A DNA stretch of 64,000 nucleotides from CAWBLP01 sp963789495 (GTDB taxonomy: Bacteria; Pseudomonadota; Alphaproteobacteria; Acetobacterales; Acetobacteraceae), in the NCBI GenBank assembly GCA_963789495.1, contig CAWBLP010000003.1:1-64000 (forward strand), read 5' to 3'. Below, in pieces: positions 55,976 to 64,000 of this stretch. A program made the translations under genes and the position numbers. Below the pieces are notes generated by a model that saw only the letters and a program-made list of their open reading frames with translations, was not told the origin of the DNA and did no database searches. The stretch's first letter is position 1. Every line of letters begins with the position of its first letter.

Positions 55976-56299
55976 ATGAAGATCACCGTGTTTATCCGCT
56001 ATCAGATCGATCCGTTCCAGCATGCCGCGTTCGAAGCCTATGCGCAGCGGTGGCTCAGCGTGATTCCGCACTGTGGCGGCGAGCTCGTCGGCTACTGGAT
56101 GCCGCATGAGGGCAGCAACAATATCGCCTATGGGTTGATCTCGTTCGACAGCCTGGCCGCTTACGAGGCGTACCGGGCGCGGCTGAAAACCGATGCCGCC
56201 GGCGCGGCGAATTTTCGATCGGCCGAGGAGCAGCGCTTCATCCTCGCCGAGGAGCGCAGTTTCCTGCGGCCGGTACAAAGCGTCACCGCGGATCGGTGA
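55976..56299 (+). CDS. NIPSNAP family protein
   Basis: A 107-residue ferredoxin-fold dimeric protein (MKITVFIRYQIDPFQHAAFEAYAQRW; PHEGSNNIAYGLISFDSLAAYEAYRARL) with the usual NIPSNAP ending. GAGG precedes ATG 55976. NIPSNAP proteins have no settled catalytic role, and bacterial ones are often near oxygenases. It is convergent with the phosphoribosyl-pyrophosphate synthase gene. Confidence 0.85.
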   Translation: MKITVFIRYQIDPFQHAAFEAYAQRWLSVIPHCGGELVGYWMPHEGSNNIAYGLISFDSLAAYEAYRARLKTDAAGAANFRSAEEQRFILAEERSFLRPVQSVTADR

Positions 56300-56356
56300 A
56301 CGGGGAACAAATCGGACCGTGGTGCGCGCGGCGATCAACCGCACCGCCGCGCGTCT

Positions 56357-57289
56357 TCAATCGAACAGCGAACTCACGGAACTCTCCTCGGCGATGCGTC
56401 GCGCCGCCTCGGCCAGCAGCGGGGCGATCGTCGCCTGGCGGATGTTGCGCGCCAGGCGCACCGCCTCGGTCGCCATGATGCTGTCGGTCAAGGTCATCAT
56501 CTCGATCGGCGAGGAGGCGATCCGCGCCACCGCGCCACCCGACAGCACGCCATGGGTGACGTAGACGGAGGCGGAGCGTGCGCCCTGGCTGATCAGCGCA
56601 TCCGCGGCGTTGCACAGCGTGCCGCCGGAATCGACGATGTCGTCCACCAGGATGCAGTCGCGGTCCGCCACGTCGCCGATGACATTCATCACCTCGGACT
56701 GGCCGGCCCGCTCGCGCCGCTTGTCGATGATCGCCAGGTCGCAGTTCAGCCGCGTCGCGATCTGCCGGGCGCGCAGCACGCCACCGACATCGGGCGACAC
56801 GATCATCAGGTCGCGGCCCTTGTAGCGGTCCTGGATGTCACGCGTGTACAGCGGCGCGGCGTAGAGATTGTCCACCGGGATGTCGAAGAAGCCCTGGATC
56901 TGCGCTGCATGCAGGTCCATCGTCAGCACGCGGTTGGCGCCGGCCTCGGTGATCAGGTTGGCCACCAGCTTGGCACTGATCGGTGACCGCGACGCCGTCT
57001 TCCGGTCCTGCCTTGCATAGCCGAAATACGGGATCACCGCGGTTACCCGTCGCGCCGAGGACCGGCGCAGCGCGTCCAGCGTGATCAGCAGCTCCATCAG
57101 GTTGTCGTTTGCCGGATAGGACGTGGACTGGATGACGAACACATCCTCGCCGCGCACATTCTCCTGGATCTCGACGAACACCTCCATATCGGCGAAGCGC
57201 CTTATGGAGGCCTTGGTCAGCGGCAGGTTGAGGGCGGCGGCGACAGCCTCGGCCAGTGGGCGGTTGCTGTTGCAGGCGACGATTTTCAT
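56357..57289 (-). CDS. prs: Ribose-phosphate pyrophosphokinase
   Basis: A 310-residue PRPP synthase making phosphoribosyl pyrophosphate from ribose-5-phosphate and ATP. The ATP-binding part is YFGYARQDRKTASR, MDLHAAQIQGFFDIPVDNL follows, and the PRPP loop is CILVDDIVDSGGTLCNAA. Length and order are normal for the enzyme. It uses the standard ATG with no close upstream gene, and follows the lipoprotein gene by 23 bases. Confidence 0.95.
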   Translation of the reverse strand: MKIVACNSNRPLAEAVAAALNLPLTKASIRRFADMEVFVEIQENVRGEDVFVIQSTSYPANDNLMELLITLDALRRSSARRVTAVIPYFGYARQDRKTASRSPISAKLVANLITEAGANRVLTMDLHAAQIQGFFDIPVDNLYAAPLYTRDIQDRYKGRDLMIVSPDVGGVLRARQIATRLNCDLAIIDKRRERAGQSEVMNVIGDVADRDCILVDDIVDSGGTLCNAADALISQGARSASVYVTHGVLSGGAVARIASSPIEMMTLTDSIMATEAVRLARNIRQATIAPLLAEAARRIAEESSVSSLFD

Positions 57290-57311
57290 GCTGGGCAGCC
57301 GCGCGATCGGT

Positions 57312-58271
57312 TCACTGTCTCACCGGCTTTTCCACACCGGAACGACGGCCTTCTAGCAACCGGTCATCTCCCTGTCCACGAACTGCAACAGGCCGTGGCG
57401 CGTCGGGCACGATCTGTTCCTGCTTCTTCAATACGTCGTTGACGCCGCCGGATGCCTCGGTCGCGACCACCACGGCCACGTCGCCCCAATAATGGGCGAG
57501 TGTGCCGGCGGGGATCTCGTTCAACTGGACGACGCGGCCGCGCTCATTGCCCTTGGCGTCGGTGATGATCCACTGGATCTCCACCCGCTCCTGCCGACCG
57601 GCGATCGGCACCACCTTGACCTGGCCCCGCACGGTGAAGTCGGCCCCTTTTTCGGTGGTCTGTACCACCGGTCCCAGCAGGGCGAGGCGCCGTCGCATCT
57701 GATTGGTCAGCGAGACGTCGCCGTCCCCGGGCGCGCCGGTGACCTCGGCCACCAGCACCTTGGCCGGGCGGTTGTATAGGCTGTTGGGGTCGGCCTTCTC
57801 TCGCGCGATCTCGATGCCGGTCAGCAGGCTGGCGATCTTCGGCGCGGCCTCGGTTGCCACCCGGTCGAGCAGGGCGGGGGTTGCGGTGGCCCAGTCATGG
57901 GCGGGGACGGGTGTGCCCTCGGTCTTGCCGCGATCCGCGCCTTTCGGGTCCAGCACGGTGAACACCGGCACGACGGTGCCCCCCTGTGAGTTCGCCGTGG
58001 TCACCAGGCGCCAATCGGAGGCCTGGGCGGATTTTGCGACCGCCGGCACCTCCTGCGCCTGCAGCGCCCGGGCCAGCGCGTCGGCGAGGCCGTCGCTGGC
58101 GGCGTCCGGCAGCATGGCGTTGCCAGGTGGCGGCACGGCCAGCCGTGGGGTCGGCGGACGCGCCAGGCGCCGTGCGGTGGCGCCTGGGTTGCCGAGGAAA
58201 GGTTCCGGGAGATCGCCGCAAGCGGCGAGACCGAGCAGCAGGGTGAGGCAAAGACTCAGGCGGAGGATCAT
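57312..58271 (-). CDS. Putative outer lipoprotein
   Basis: A 319-residue lipoprotein. Signal peptide MILRLSLCLTLLLGLAAC gives the lipobox LAAC at residue 18. The mature protein begins with a Pro/Ala-rich linker and then an alpha/beta domain (EVTGAPGDGDVSLTNQMRRRL). No enzyme motif is visible, and the fold resembles small periplasmic accessory domains. It lies between the PgeF gene and prs on the same strand, 23 bases before prs. Confidence 0.75.
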   Translation of the reverse strand: MILRLSLCLTLLLGLAACGDLPEPFLGNPGATARRLARPPTPRLAVPPPGNAMLPDAASDGLADALARALQAQEVPAVAKSAQASDWRLVTTANSQGGTVVPVFTVLDPKGADRGKTEGTPVPAHDWATATPALLDRVATEAAPKIASLLTGIEIAREKADPNSLYNRPAKVLVAEVTGAPGDGDVSLTNQMRRRLALLGPVVQTTEKGADFTVRGQVKVVPIAGRQERVEIQWIITDAKGNERGRVVQLNEIPAGTLAHYWGDVAVVVATEASGGVNDVLKKQEQIVPDAPRPVAVRGQGDDRLLEGRRSGVEKPVRQ

Positions 58272-58356
58272 GGGCGGGGTTTCAAGCAGATGTCCGGCCG
58301 CTCGACCAGTTCCCTTGACGACCCGCGGCGATCGCAGTGGCGCTGCGATGCCGGGG

Positions 58357-59130
58357 TCAATGGTCCAGCCGGATGATGGAGATCTGGTGCCCGATCGGGC
58401 CGCCATCGGACAGCGTCCTGCGGCGGTGGCTGAAGAACCGGTCCTCCTGCGCCAGCGTATCGGCGTGCACGGTGTCGACCCGGCCGATGCCGGACGCGGC
58501 CAGCCGGGCGGCGCAATATCCCGCGAGGTCGAACTGCCAGCGCGCCTCGCGTTGCCCCGGCAGGAAGAAGCTTGCATCCGCTGGGTCGCGTGCCAGCACC
58601 GAGTCGCGCAGATCGGGGCCCACCTCGTAGGAGAGCTGGCCGATGCAGGGTCCGACCGCGGCGGCGATCCGGTCCAGGCGCGCGCCGAGGCTCTGCATGG
58701 CGGCGATGGTGGATTCCAGCACGCCGGCCACGGCCCCGCGCCAGCCGGCATGCGCCGCGCCCACCACGCCGGCGACCGGGTCGGCGAACAGCACTGGCGC
58801 GCAGTCCGCGGTGACGATGCCGAGGGCGATGCCCGGGCGATCGGTGACCATGGCGTCGGCGCGCGGTCCGGCGCCGGGCGGCCAGGCATCGGTAACGACG
58901 ACGGTGGCCGCGCCATGCACCTGGGTCAGACCGACCAGGCCGGTGGGGTCGCCGCCGAGCGCCTGCACCGCCCGGGCGCGGTTCTGCAACACCGCCTCCC
59001 GCGCATCCTGGCCGGACAGGCTGCAATTCAGGCTGGCGAACGGACCGCCGGAGACGCCGCCGCGCCGGGTGAAGAACCCGTGCGGCGATGCCAGGGCCGA
59101 GGAGCAAAGCGATTCGGGATGCGGGCTCAT
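58357..59130 (-). CDS. pgeF: Peptidoglycan editing factor PgeF / laccase-domain protein
   Basis: A 257-residue YfiH/DUF152 protein from MSPHPESLCSS. Zinc ligands are His in LTQVHGAAT, Cys in VTADCAPVLFAD and His in GAAHAGWRGAV. PgeF hydrolyses misincorporated L-Ser peptides in murein precursors, and the group is also called polyphenol oxidase. Fits in length. The upstream in-frame extension (to 59166) has no family similarity. It ends 86 bases before the lipoprotein gene. Confidence 0.9.
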   Translation of the reverse strand: MSPHPESLCSSALASPHGFFTRRGGVSGGPFASLNCSLSGQDAREAVLQNRARAVQALGGDPTGLVGLTQVHGAATVVVTDAWPPGAGPRADAMVTDRPGIALGIVTADCAPVLFADPVAGVVGAAHAGWRGAVAGVLESTIAAMQSLGARLDRIAAAVGPCIGQLSYEVGPDLRDSVLARDPADASFFLPGQREARWQFDLAGYCAARLAASGIGRVDTVHADTLAQEDRFFSHRRRTLSDGGPIGHQISIIRLDH

Positions 59131-59265
59131 GCGGTGTTTCTGGTCGCGGAGCGGCGCCGACAGCAAGTCGATCTTGCCAATCCGGCCTTCGCGGCGGCAT
59201 TTCGATCCTCGAAGTATCGGCCACGAAGTATCGGCCTGCCGCAGCCAGGAGCCGCCGAATGTCGC

Positions 59266-59532
59266 ATGCCTCTGTTCGCTGACGCAGTCTATCTGCTGTG
59301 CCTGGGCACCAGCCTGGCCTGTATGGGCCTGCTGTATCGCGGCTATCGGCGCAGCGGCATGCGGCTGCTGTTGTGGAGCACGCTGTGCTTCGTGTTCCTC
59401 AGCCTGAACAACCTGCTGCTATATCTGGACATCGTGCTGCTGCCGGGCGCTGACCTGCAGCTCTACCGGCTGGCGGCAAATCTGGTGGCGGTTTCGCTGC
59501 TGCTGTTCGGCTTCATCTGGGAGTCGGACTGA
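59266..59532 (+). CDS. DUF5985 membrane protein (1)
   Basis: An 88-residue protein with three hydrophobic segments (AVYLLCLGTSLACMGLLYRGY; RLLLWSTLCFVFLSLNNLLLYL; RLAANLVAVSLLLFGFIW), the DUF5985 pattern. Start MPLFADAVYLLC at 59266 has GGAG upstream. Its stop overlaps the start of the next gene (TGATGG). Pairs of these small proteins are common in alphaproteobacteria, with no known function. Confidence 0.7.
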   Translation: MPLFADAVYLLCLGTSLACMGLLYRGYRRSGMRLLLWSTLCFVFLSLNNLLLYLDIVLLPGADLQLYRLAANLVAVSLLLFGFIWESD

Positions 59533-59834
59533 TGGCGCCGAACCTGCAGCCGTTCCTGGCCGGCGCGGTCACCATGGGGTTTGGCCTGGCCGGGCTGGGC
59601 TTCGTGCGGCTGTGGGCGCGCTCTGGCGACAGGTTGTTCCTGGCCTTCGCCGGCGCGTTCTGGCTGCTGATGCTGCCGCCGGTGACCGCGGTGGTCGATC
59701 TGCCGGACCAGCCGGAGAGTTGGGTGTACCTGTTCCGCGTGGCTGCCTATGGGCTGATCATCGTGGCCGTGCTGCTGAAGAACCGGCAGCGACTGGGGCG
59801 TATCGGGCGGGCGGATCCCTGGACGCGCCGTTAG
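59532..59834 (+). CDS. DUF5985 membrane protein (2)
   Basis: A 100-residue protein with three hydrophobic segments (FLAGAVTMGFGLAGLGFVRLW; RLFLAFAGAFWLLMLPPVTAV; YLFRVAAYGLIIVAVLLK), the second DUF5985 type, directly coupled to the preceding gene. Probably a small inner-membrane partner of the first. No catalytic motif is visible. Confidence 0.7.
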   Translation: MAPNLQPFLAGAVTMGFGLAGLGFVRLWARSGDRLFLAFAGAFWLLMLPPVTAVVDLPDQPESWVYLFRVAAYGLIIVAVLLKNRQRLGRIGRADPWTRR

Positions 59835-59855
59835 GCAGGGTTCAGCGGTCTGCGT

Positions 59856-59944
59856 CACGTATCGCGTGCCTTTGGTAGGATGCGGCAAGCGTCGGGGTGT
59901 TGCCCCGAACCTTGCCGCGTCGCACCAAAGGCACGGGGTACGTG
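59856..59944. repeat. Long hairpin, 89 nt
   Basis: Nested arms: CACGTA (59856-59861) with TACGTG (59939-59944), CGTGCCTTTGGT (59865-59876) with ACCAAAGGCACG (59924-59935), GCGGCAAG (59882-59889) with CTTGCCGC (59911-59918), and TCGGGG (59892-59897) with CCCCGA (59903-59908), around a TGTTG loop. There is no T run on either side, so it is not a simple terminator. It lies between the DUF5985 pair and the Crp/Fnr gene. Confidence 0.8.
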
Positions 59945-60058
59945 GCACCCTCCCCCGGCCGCCTTGAAATTGCCATGGTCCATTTGCCGCGCCGATCCGG
60001 TTCGCTGTAATCATGCAGCGGGATCGAAAAAGTCGATCGGTGCGCGGGGATCGAGGCA

Positions 60059-60802
60059 ATGCAGATTGTGATGGCGTCTCTGCTGGCGACATGTCCCGGT
60101 TTCGAGCTGCTGGACGGAGAAATGCTGGAGCAGCTGGCCTCGGTCAGTTCGCTGATCGAGCTGGCGAGTCAGGTGGTGCTGTGCCAGCAGGGCACGGTTC
60201 CGGAGGCGCTGCATTACCTGCTGGACGGCCAGATGGCTCTGACCCAGACCGCGGCGGGCGGAACGCAGACACTGATCGACGTGGTGCATCCGATCAGCAG
60301 CGTGGCGTTGGCGAGTGTCGTGGCCGACCAGCGGCATCTGATGACGGCGCGGGCGGTGCGGCCTTCCCGGTTGCTGGAAATTCCGGCCGCCCCGCTGCGT
60401 CGGATGATCGCCACACGGCCGCGGCTCGCGGTGACCATGCTGCGCGATCTGTCGCAGGACATGCACGCGGCGACCCGCCAGGTGCTGGACCTGAAGCTGC
60501 GCAACGCAGCACAGCGGCTGGGCTGCTATCTGCTGTCGCTCGTCACCCTGCCGTCACCCGAGCCGGTGGGGCTGCGGCTGCCCTACCAGAAGCGCCTGCT
60601 GGCTGCGCGCCTGGGCTGCCGCTACGAGAACCTGTCCCGCGCCTTTGCCATGCTGCGCAATTGCGGCGTGGAGACCCATGGCTCGCGCGTCATCCTGCAC
60701 GACATGGCCAGCCTGCGCGCCTTCGCCGTGCCGGACGACCAGGCGGAGCAGGAGCCCGCCGCCACGGCCGCGGAAGCATTCAGCGATGCGTTCAGGTTCT
60801 GA
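60059..60802 (+). CDS. Crp/Fnr family transcription regulator
   Basis: A 247-residue regulator. The N-terminal cNMP-like domain (LDGQMALTQTAAGGTQTLIDVVHP) is followed by a dimer helix and a winged helix-turn-helix with recognition region PYQKRLLAARLGCRYENLSRAFAMLRNCGV. Four clustered Cys needed for an Fnr-type 4Fe-4S cluster are absent, so it is not a classical oxygen sensor. The effector is unknown. Its promoter region contains the long hairpin at 59856-59944. Confidence 0.85.
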   Translation: MQIVMASLLATCPGFELLDGEMLEQLASVSSLIELASQVVLCQQGTVPEALHYLLDGQMALTQTAAGGTQTLIDVVHPISSVALASVVADQRHLMTARAVRPSRLLEIPAAPLRRMIATRPRLAVTMLRDLSQDMHAATRQVLDLKLRNAAQRLGCYLLSLVTLPSPEPVGLRLPYQKRLLAARLGCRYENLSRAFAMLRNCGVETHGSRVILHDMASLRAFAVPDDQAEQEPAATAAEAFSDAFRF

Positions 60803-60914
60803 CGCGGTGCCTACTCTGGCGTGCAATCGCTCCGCCGTGGTGTGATGCCGGTCATGGTCTGATACCAGGCGGGGCGGGCGCATCGTCCCTGCCGGCCGGA
60901 TGGAGGGCTTCGCG

Positions 60915-61517
60915 ATGAGCATGCCACCGCTGACCCAGGCGATCGACTGGGAGAGCCGTTACCGGGACGGCGCCACCGGCTGGGAACGGCCGGGGCCGAA
61001 TCCGGCCTTGCAGGTGTGGCTGGAAACCGGCTCGCTGCGTCCCTGCCGCATCCTGGTCCCCGGCGGCGGCCGCAGCCAGGAGCCGCTGGTGCTGGCCGAG
61101 GCGGGGTTCGACGTGACCGTCGTGGACGCCGCTGACTCCGCCGTCGCCGCACAGCGCGCGCGGCTCGAACGCGTGCATGTCCCCGCCCGGGTGGAGCGGG
61201 CCGACCTGTTCCTGTGGGAACCGGATGCGCCGCTGGACGCGATCTACGATCAGACCTGCCTGTGCGCCCTGCCACCCGCGGTCTGGCCCGGCTATGCCGA
61301 ACGGCTGCATCGCTGGCTGCGCCCCGCCGGACGCCTGTTCATCCTGTTCATGCAGACCGGCACCGAGGGCGGGCCGCCGTTTCACTGCGACATGCGCCGC
61401 ATGCGGCAGTTGTTCCCGGACTCGGTGTGGGACTGGGCGGAGCCGCTGCCCCCGCCGGTGGAGCATCCGTCCGGCCGCACCGAGCAGCCGGCCGTGCTGC
61501 GCGCGAGGCCGGCATGA
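60915..61517 (+). CDS. Methyltransferase, thiopurine-type (TPMT-like)
   Basis: A 200-residue SAM-dependent protein of the TPMT-type (MSMPPLTQAIDWESRYRDG; CRILVPGGGRSQEPLVLAEAGFDVTVVD; CLCALPP). The LVPGGG motif replaces LxPGCG. The likely substrate is a small thiol or organic sulfur or selenium compound, as for the group. ATG 60915 has GGAGGG 9-14 bases upstream. It overlaps the Fe-S protein gene by four bases. Confidence 0.8.
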   Translation: MSMPPLTQAIDWESRYRDGATGWERPGPNPALQVWLETGSLRPCRILVPGGGRSQEPLVLAEAGFDVTVVDAADSAVAAQRARLERVHVPARVERADLFLWEPDAPLDAIYDQTCLCALPPAVWPGYAERLHRWLRPAGRLFILFMQTGTEGGPPFHCDMRRMRQLFPDSVWDWAEPLPPPVEHPSGRTEQPAVLRARPA

Positions 61518-62800
61518 GCGAGATCCTGTCGACCAGCTTCGAGCAGGCGCTGCAACATCGCGCGGCGGACGTGCTGGATAATTGCACCGCCTGCGGCGCC
61601 TGCGTGGAGGTCTGCCCCATGCCGGGTCCTGCCGGCATCGCCCCCGGCGACCCGTCAGGCATTGCGGCCGGGGTGCTGGCGCTGCTGCGTGGTGAGACCG
61701 CGCCCGACGCGGCGGCACGCTGGGCGTCGGTCTGCTCGGGCAGCGGCCACTGCATTCCCGCCTGCCCGCACGGGGTCAATCCGCGTTTCATGCTCACGCT
61801 GGCGCGCCTCGCGCTGCAACGCCGCGCCGAGGCCTCGGACCGGCGGAAGGCGGGGTTCGCCCGGTTCGGCGCGATGACCACCGGCGTGCGGGTGCTGTCC
61901 CGCCTGCAACTGCCGCCCGATCTGCTGGCCCGCTTCCGGCCGGAGGATGACGAACCCGGCGACGCGCCGCCGGAGGTGGTGTTCTACACTGGCTGCAACC
62001 TGCTGAAGACGCCGCATATCGCGCTGCTCTGCTTCGACATCATGGATGCGATGGGCATTCGTTATCGCGTGATGGGCGGGCCGTCGCATTGCTGCGGCGT
62101 GCTGCAGTTCCGCGCCGGCGACCTGGCGACGTCCGGGCGGATCGCCTATCGCACGGTGGATCGGCTCGCCGGCGCGGGCGGTCGCGTGCTGTCCTGGTGC
62201 CCGACCTGCCAGGTGCAGCTGGGCGAGGTGGTGATCCCCGGCCGGCCCGCCGAAGACCGGCTGGAGCTGACGCCGTTCCTGCTGTTCCTGCATGAGCGGT
62301 TGGACGCGCTGCGGCCCCTGCTGCGGTTTCCGGTGGCGAAGCGGGTCGGGCTGCACGAGCATCCGGGTGTCGCCGGTGTGTCCGCTGCGGCCGAGGCGCT
62401 GCTGCGGGAAATTCCCGCGCTGCAGTTCGTCGACCTGGCCCAGCCGCGCGTCGGCTACATGTGCAACACGCTGAACCCGCTGCCGGCATTCAAGCGCGAA
62501 GTCCACCGTGCCCAGTTGCAGGCCGCCGCCGATGCCGGCGTGACGACCCTGGCCGGCATCTACCACGCCTGCCATCGCGATCTGTGCAGTCACGAGCGCG
62601 ACTGGCCGTTCGAGGTGGTGAATTTCCTCGAGCTGCTGGGCGAGAGCATGGGGCTGGTTCGGCCCGACCTGTTCAAGCGCCTGAAGCTGATGCAGGACGT
62701 GGACGCGATCCTGGCCGATGCGGCGCCGCTGATCGAGACGCATCACCTGGATCTGGACGAGGCCCGGGCAGTCGTGCTGGCGGACATGCTCGGCGAGTAG
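61514..62800 (+). CDS. Fe-S oxidoreductase with CCG domains (GlpC/HdrD-like)
   Basis: A 428-residue protein. The first ferredoxin motif is CTACGACVEVCPMPGP (four Cys). The second is CSGSGHCIPACPHGV, where the usual second Cys is Ser. Two cysteine-rich CCG-type domains follow (YTGCNLLKT, GPSHCCGV, WCPTCQ; then CHRDLC). This layout fits electron-transfer subunits such as GlpC, GlcF or HdrD, which pass electrons between a flavin enzyme and a quinone or disulfide. The start overlaps the methyltransferase stop (ATGA). The partner dehydrogenase is not in the window. Confidence 0.85.
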   Translation: MSEILSTSFEQALQHRAADVLDNCTACGACVEVCPMPGPAGIAPGDPSGIAAGVLALLRGETAPDAAARWASVCSGSGHCIPACPHGVNPRFMLTLARLALQRRAEASDRRKAGFARFGAMTTGVRVLSRLQLPPDLLARFRPEDDEPGDAPPEVVFYTGCNLLKTPHIALLCFDIMDAMGIRYRVMGGPSHCCGVLQFRAGDLATSGRIAYRTVDRLAGAGGRVLSWCPTCQVQLGEVVIPGRPAEDRLELTPFLLFLHERLDALRPLLRFPVAKRVGLHEHPGVAGVSAAAEALLREIPALQFVDLAQPRVGYMCNTLNPLPAFKREVHRAQLQAAADAGVTTLAGIYHACHRDLCSHERDWPFEVVNFLELLGESMGLVRPDLFKRLKLMQDVDAILADAAPLIETHHLDLDEARAVVLADMLGE

Positions 62801-63026
62801 CGGCCGCCGCTGGGCGGACTGTCGCGCCCACCGTTTTGCACGTCCCCGGCTTCCCGTCCTGGCCGAACCACCGCGGCCCGCCGGCCTCTGTCGTGATCGC
62901 AGCGACGAAATTCCGTTGATCGCCGCCCCGGATCGGTAGCCAGGGCGAAACCCGCCAGCGGCTACCCTGCCGTCAGGCCAGCCCGTCGGCGCATCGCCGG
63001 GCGCCCGAACTGCACGGTCGAGATCC
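62801..63026. other. Intergenic, no features
   Basis: A 226-base region with a moderately GC-rich composition. I find no clear terminator, promoter or repeat; the Fe-S gene ends at 62800 and the next gene begins at 63027. Confidence 0.4.
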
Positions 63027-64000
63027 ATGGCGCAGACCATCACCAACGGCACGACCCTCAGCAGCGGCGTCATCCTGTCCTCCGGGGACGTTCTGACCAA
63101 CACCGCCTCCGGCACCATCACCGCGCCGGCCGACGCGGTCTATGCTGGGCCTGACGGGGCGGTTTCCGTCACCAATGCCGGCAGCATCGGCGGCGGCGCC
63201 GTGGGGGCGGGAATCCGGCTGGCCGGCGGTGGCGACGTCACCAACGCGGCGGGCGGACATATCACCGGCTATGGCGGCGTCTACTTGTTCGGCGCCGGCT
63301 CCGTGCTGAATGACGGCCACATCGCCGGCGACGCCAGCCACGGTCTGGGCGTGCTGTTGGCCGCCGGCGGCACCCTGACCAACCAGGGCGACGGCAGGAT
63401 CGACGCGCTGATCGGCGTCTATGTCCGCGGCAGCGCCGGCACCGTGACCAATGCAGGGGTCGTGGCGGGCGACAGCGCGGGCGGGCTGGGCGTGCTGCTC
63501 GCCGCCGGCGGGACGATCGACAACCAGGACGGCGGCACGATCACCGGGCGTGGCGGCATCTATATCAACGCCGCGGCCGGGACGGTGACCAATACCGGAC
63601 AGGTGGTTGCAGATACTGCCTTTGGCGCCGGCATCCGGCTGAGTGCCGGCGGCTCGGTGACCAATCTGTCCGGCGCCGGCATCGTTGGGCAGCGTGGTAT
63701 CAGTGTGGATGGTGCGGCGGGCACCGTGGTGAATGGGGGTTCCATCAGCGGCAGCGCCAGCGACGGAGTTGGCGTGGTCCTGTCCGCCGGCGGGACAGTC
63801 ACCAATCTGAGCAGCGGGGTGATCAGCGGCTATTACGGGGTCACGCTGCGCAATGGCGCCGGCACCCTGGTGAACGCCGGCAACATCGCTGGCAGCCACG
63901 AGGCGGTACATTTCGCCGCCGGCTACGCCGATCTGCTGGTGGTCGATCCGGGTGCCGTGTTCAGCGGGCGCGTGGAGGGCGGCAATGCCATCGGCGCGGG
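63027..64000 (+). CDS. Beta-helix repeat surface protein, partial at window end
   Basis: The frame opens with MAQTITNGTTLSSGVILSSG and continues without stop to the window end (324 codons). It is built of repeats with a 46-47-residue period, each with GVxLxAGGTVTN, xGxIxG, YxxGxAGTVTNxGxIxG elements (units from about residues 70, 116, 163, 210 and 257). There is no N-terminal signal peptide. Such Gly/Thr/Asn-rich beta-helix chains are found in large exported proteins with a C-terminal export or beta-barrel domain (type I or type V). The export class cannot be told because the C-terminus is beyond the window. Confidence 0.8.
   Translation, partial: MAQTITNGTTLSSGVILSSGDVLTNTASGTITAPADAVYAGPDGAVSVTNAGSIGGGAVGAGIRLAGGGDVTNAAGGHITGYGGVYLFGAGSVLNDGHIAGDASHGLGVLLAAGGTLTNQGDGRIDALIGVYVRGSAGTVTNAGVVAGDSAGGLGVLLAAGGTIDNQDGGTITGRGGIYINAAAGTVTNTGQVVADTAFGAGIRLSAGGSVTNLSGAGIVGQRGISVDGAAGTVVNGGSISGSASDGVGVVLSAGGTVTNLSSGVISGYYGVTLRNGAGTLVNAGNIAGSHEAVHFAAGYADLLVVDPGAVFSGRVEGGNAIGA

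Noticed and set aside
57703..59532. A 609-codon plus-strand frame across the PgeF and lipoprotein genes
   Set aside because: Only its last part (59266-59532) is real (DUF5985); the rest is antisense to two recognised genes.
59856..59944. Rho-independent terminator
   Set aside because: No T run follows on either strand.
62973..63911. Minus-strand frame opposite the repeat protein
   Set aside because: The plus-strand reading has regular 47-residue repeats and no stops; the minus-strand reading is its mirror.

Overview
The window is high-GC DNA that looks like an alphaproteobacterium, most likely an acetic-acid-bacteria relative (Acetobacteraceae, Rhodospirillales). That placement is an inference from several features: a FlbD-containing flagellar operon, paired DUF5985 membrane genes, an OpgC/SGNH pair, and many oxoprolinase, MmgE/PrpD and flavin-monooxygenase genes typical of soil heterotrophs.

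Layout. 0-4.1 kb is a mobile, lower-GC region: an IS630-type transposase split at an A8 slippery site, an IS1595-type transposase divergent from a DUF6471 gene, and a broken membrane-anchored orphan. 4.3-9.7 kb (minus strand) is a catabolic run: SDR, luciferase-like monooxygenase, M81 peptidase, a MoaD/ThiS-like protein and a BNR-repeat protein. Hydantoinase B (9.8-11.6 kb) and hydantoinase A (18.8-20.8 kb) are separated by a 7 kb signalling block. That block holds RsbR, RsbS, RsbT, an RsbX-like phosphatase, two hybrid histidine kinases and a divergent response regulator, i.e. a Gram-negative stressosome wired to phosphorelay proteins. 20.8-25.1 kb (minus) has an ABC solute-binding protein, a DUF1028 protein, an SGNH hydrolase and OpgC. 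25.1-34.3 kb (minus) is a flagellar operon read fliF-fliG-fliH-fliN-flbD-flhA-flhF-flhG. 34.5-38.7 kb has a cupin, an atypical glutamyl-tRNA synthetase, an NTF2-like protein and a methyltransferase. 39-44.6 kb (minus) is an acyl-CoA degradation operon ending at a clear terminator. 44.8-50.7 kb has a beta-lactamase-fold hydrolase, a second MoaD/ThiS-like protein, a molybdopterin dehydrogenase subunit, a creatininase and an M20 amidohydrolase. 50.8-53.9 kb has an HGG-motif protein with a repetitive tail and a broken HNH endonuclease gene. 54.1-62.8 kb is mostly housekeeping and regulation (monooxygenase, NIPSNAP, Prs, lipoprotein, PgeF, DUF5985 pair, Crp/Fnr regulator, methyltransferase, Fe-S oxidoreductase). 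The window ends inside a 47-residue-repeat surface protein.

A striking property is that frameshifts are concentrated in the stressosome block, the flagellar operon, one spot in gltX, and the HNH gene, while most metabolic genes are intact. Nearly every break I reconstructed by hand is repaired by removing one base (a few sites could also be +2 or -1), and the encoded residues remain conserved. This looks more like uncorrected insertion errors in the assembly than evolutionary decay, although recent loss of motility cannot be excluded without reads.

No tRNA, rRNA or CRISPR array was seen.
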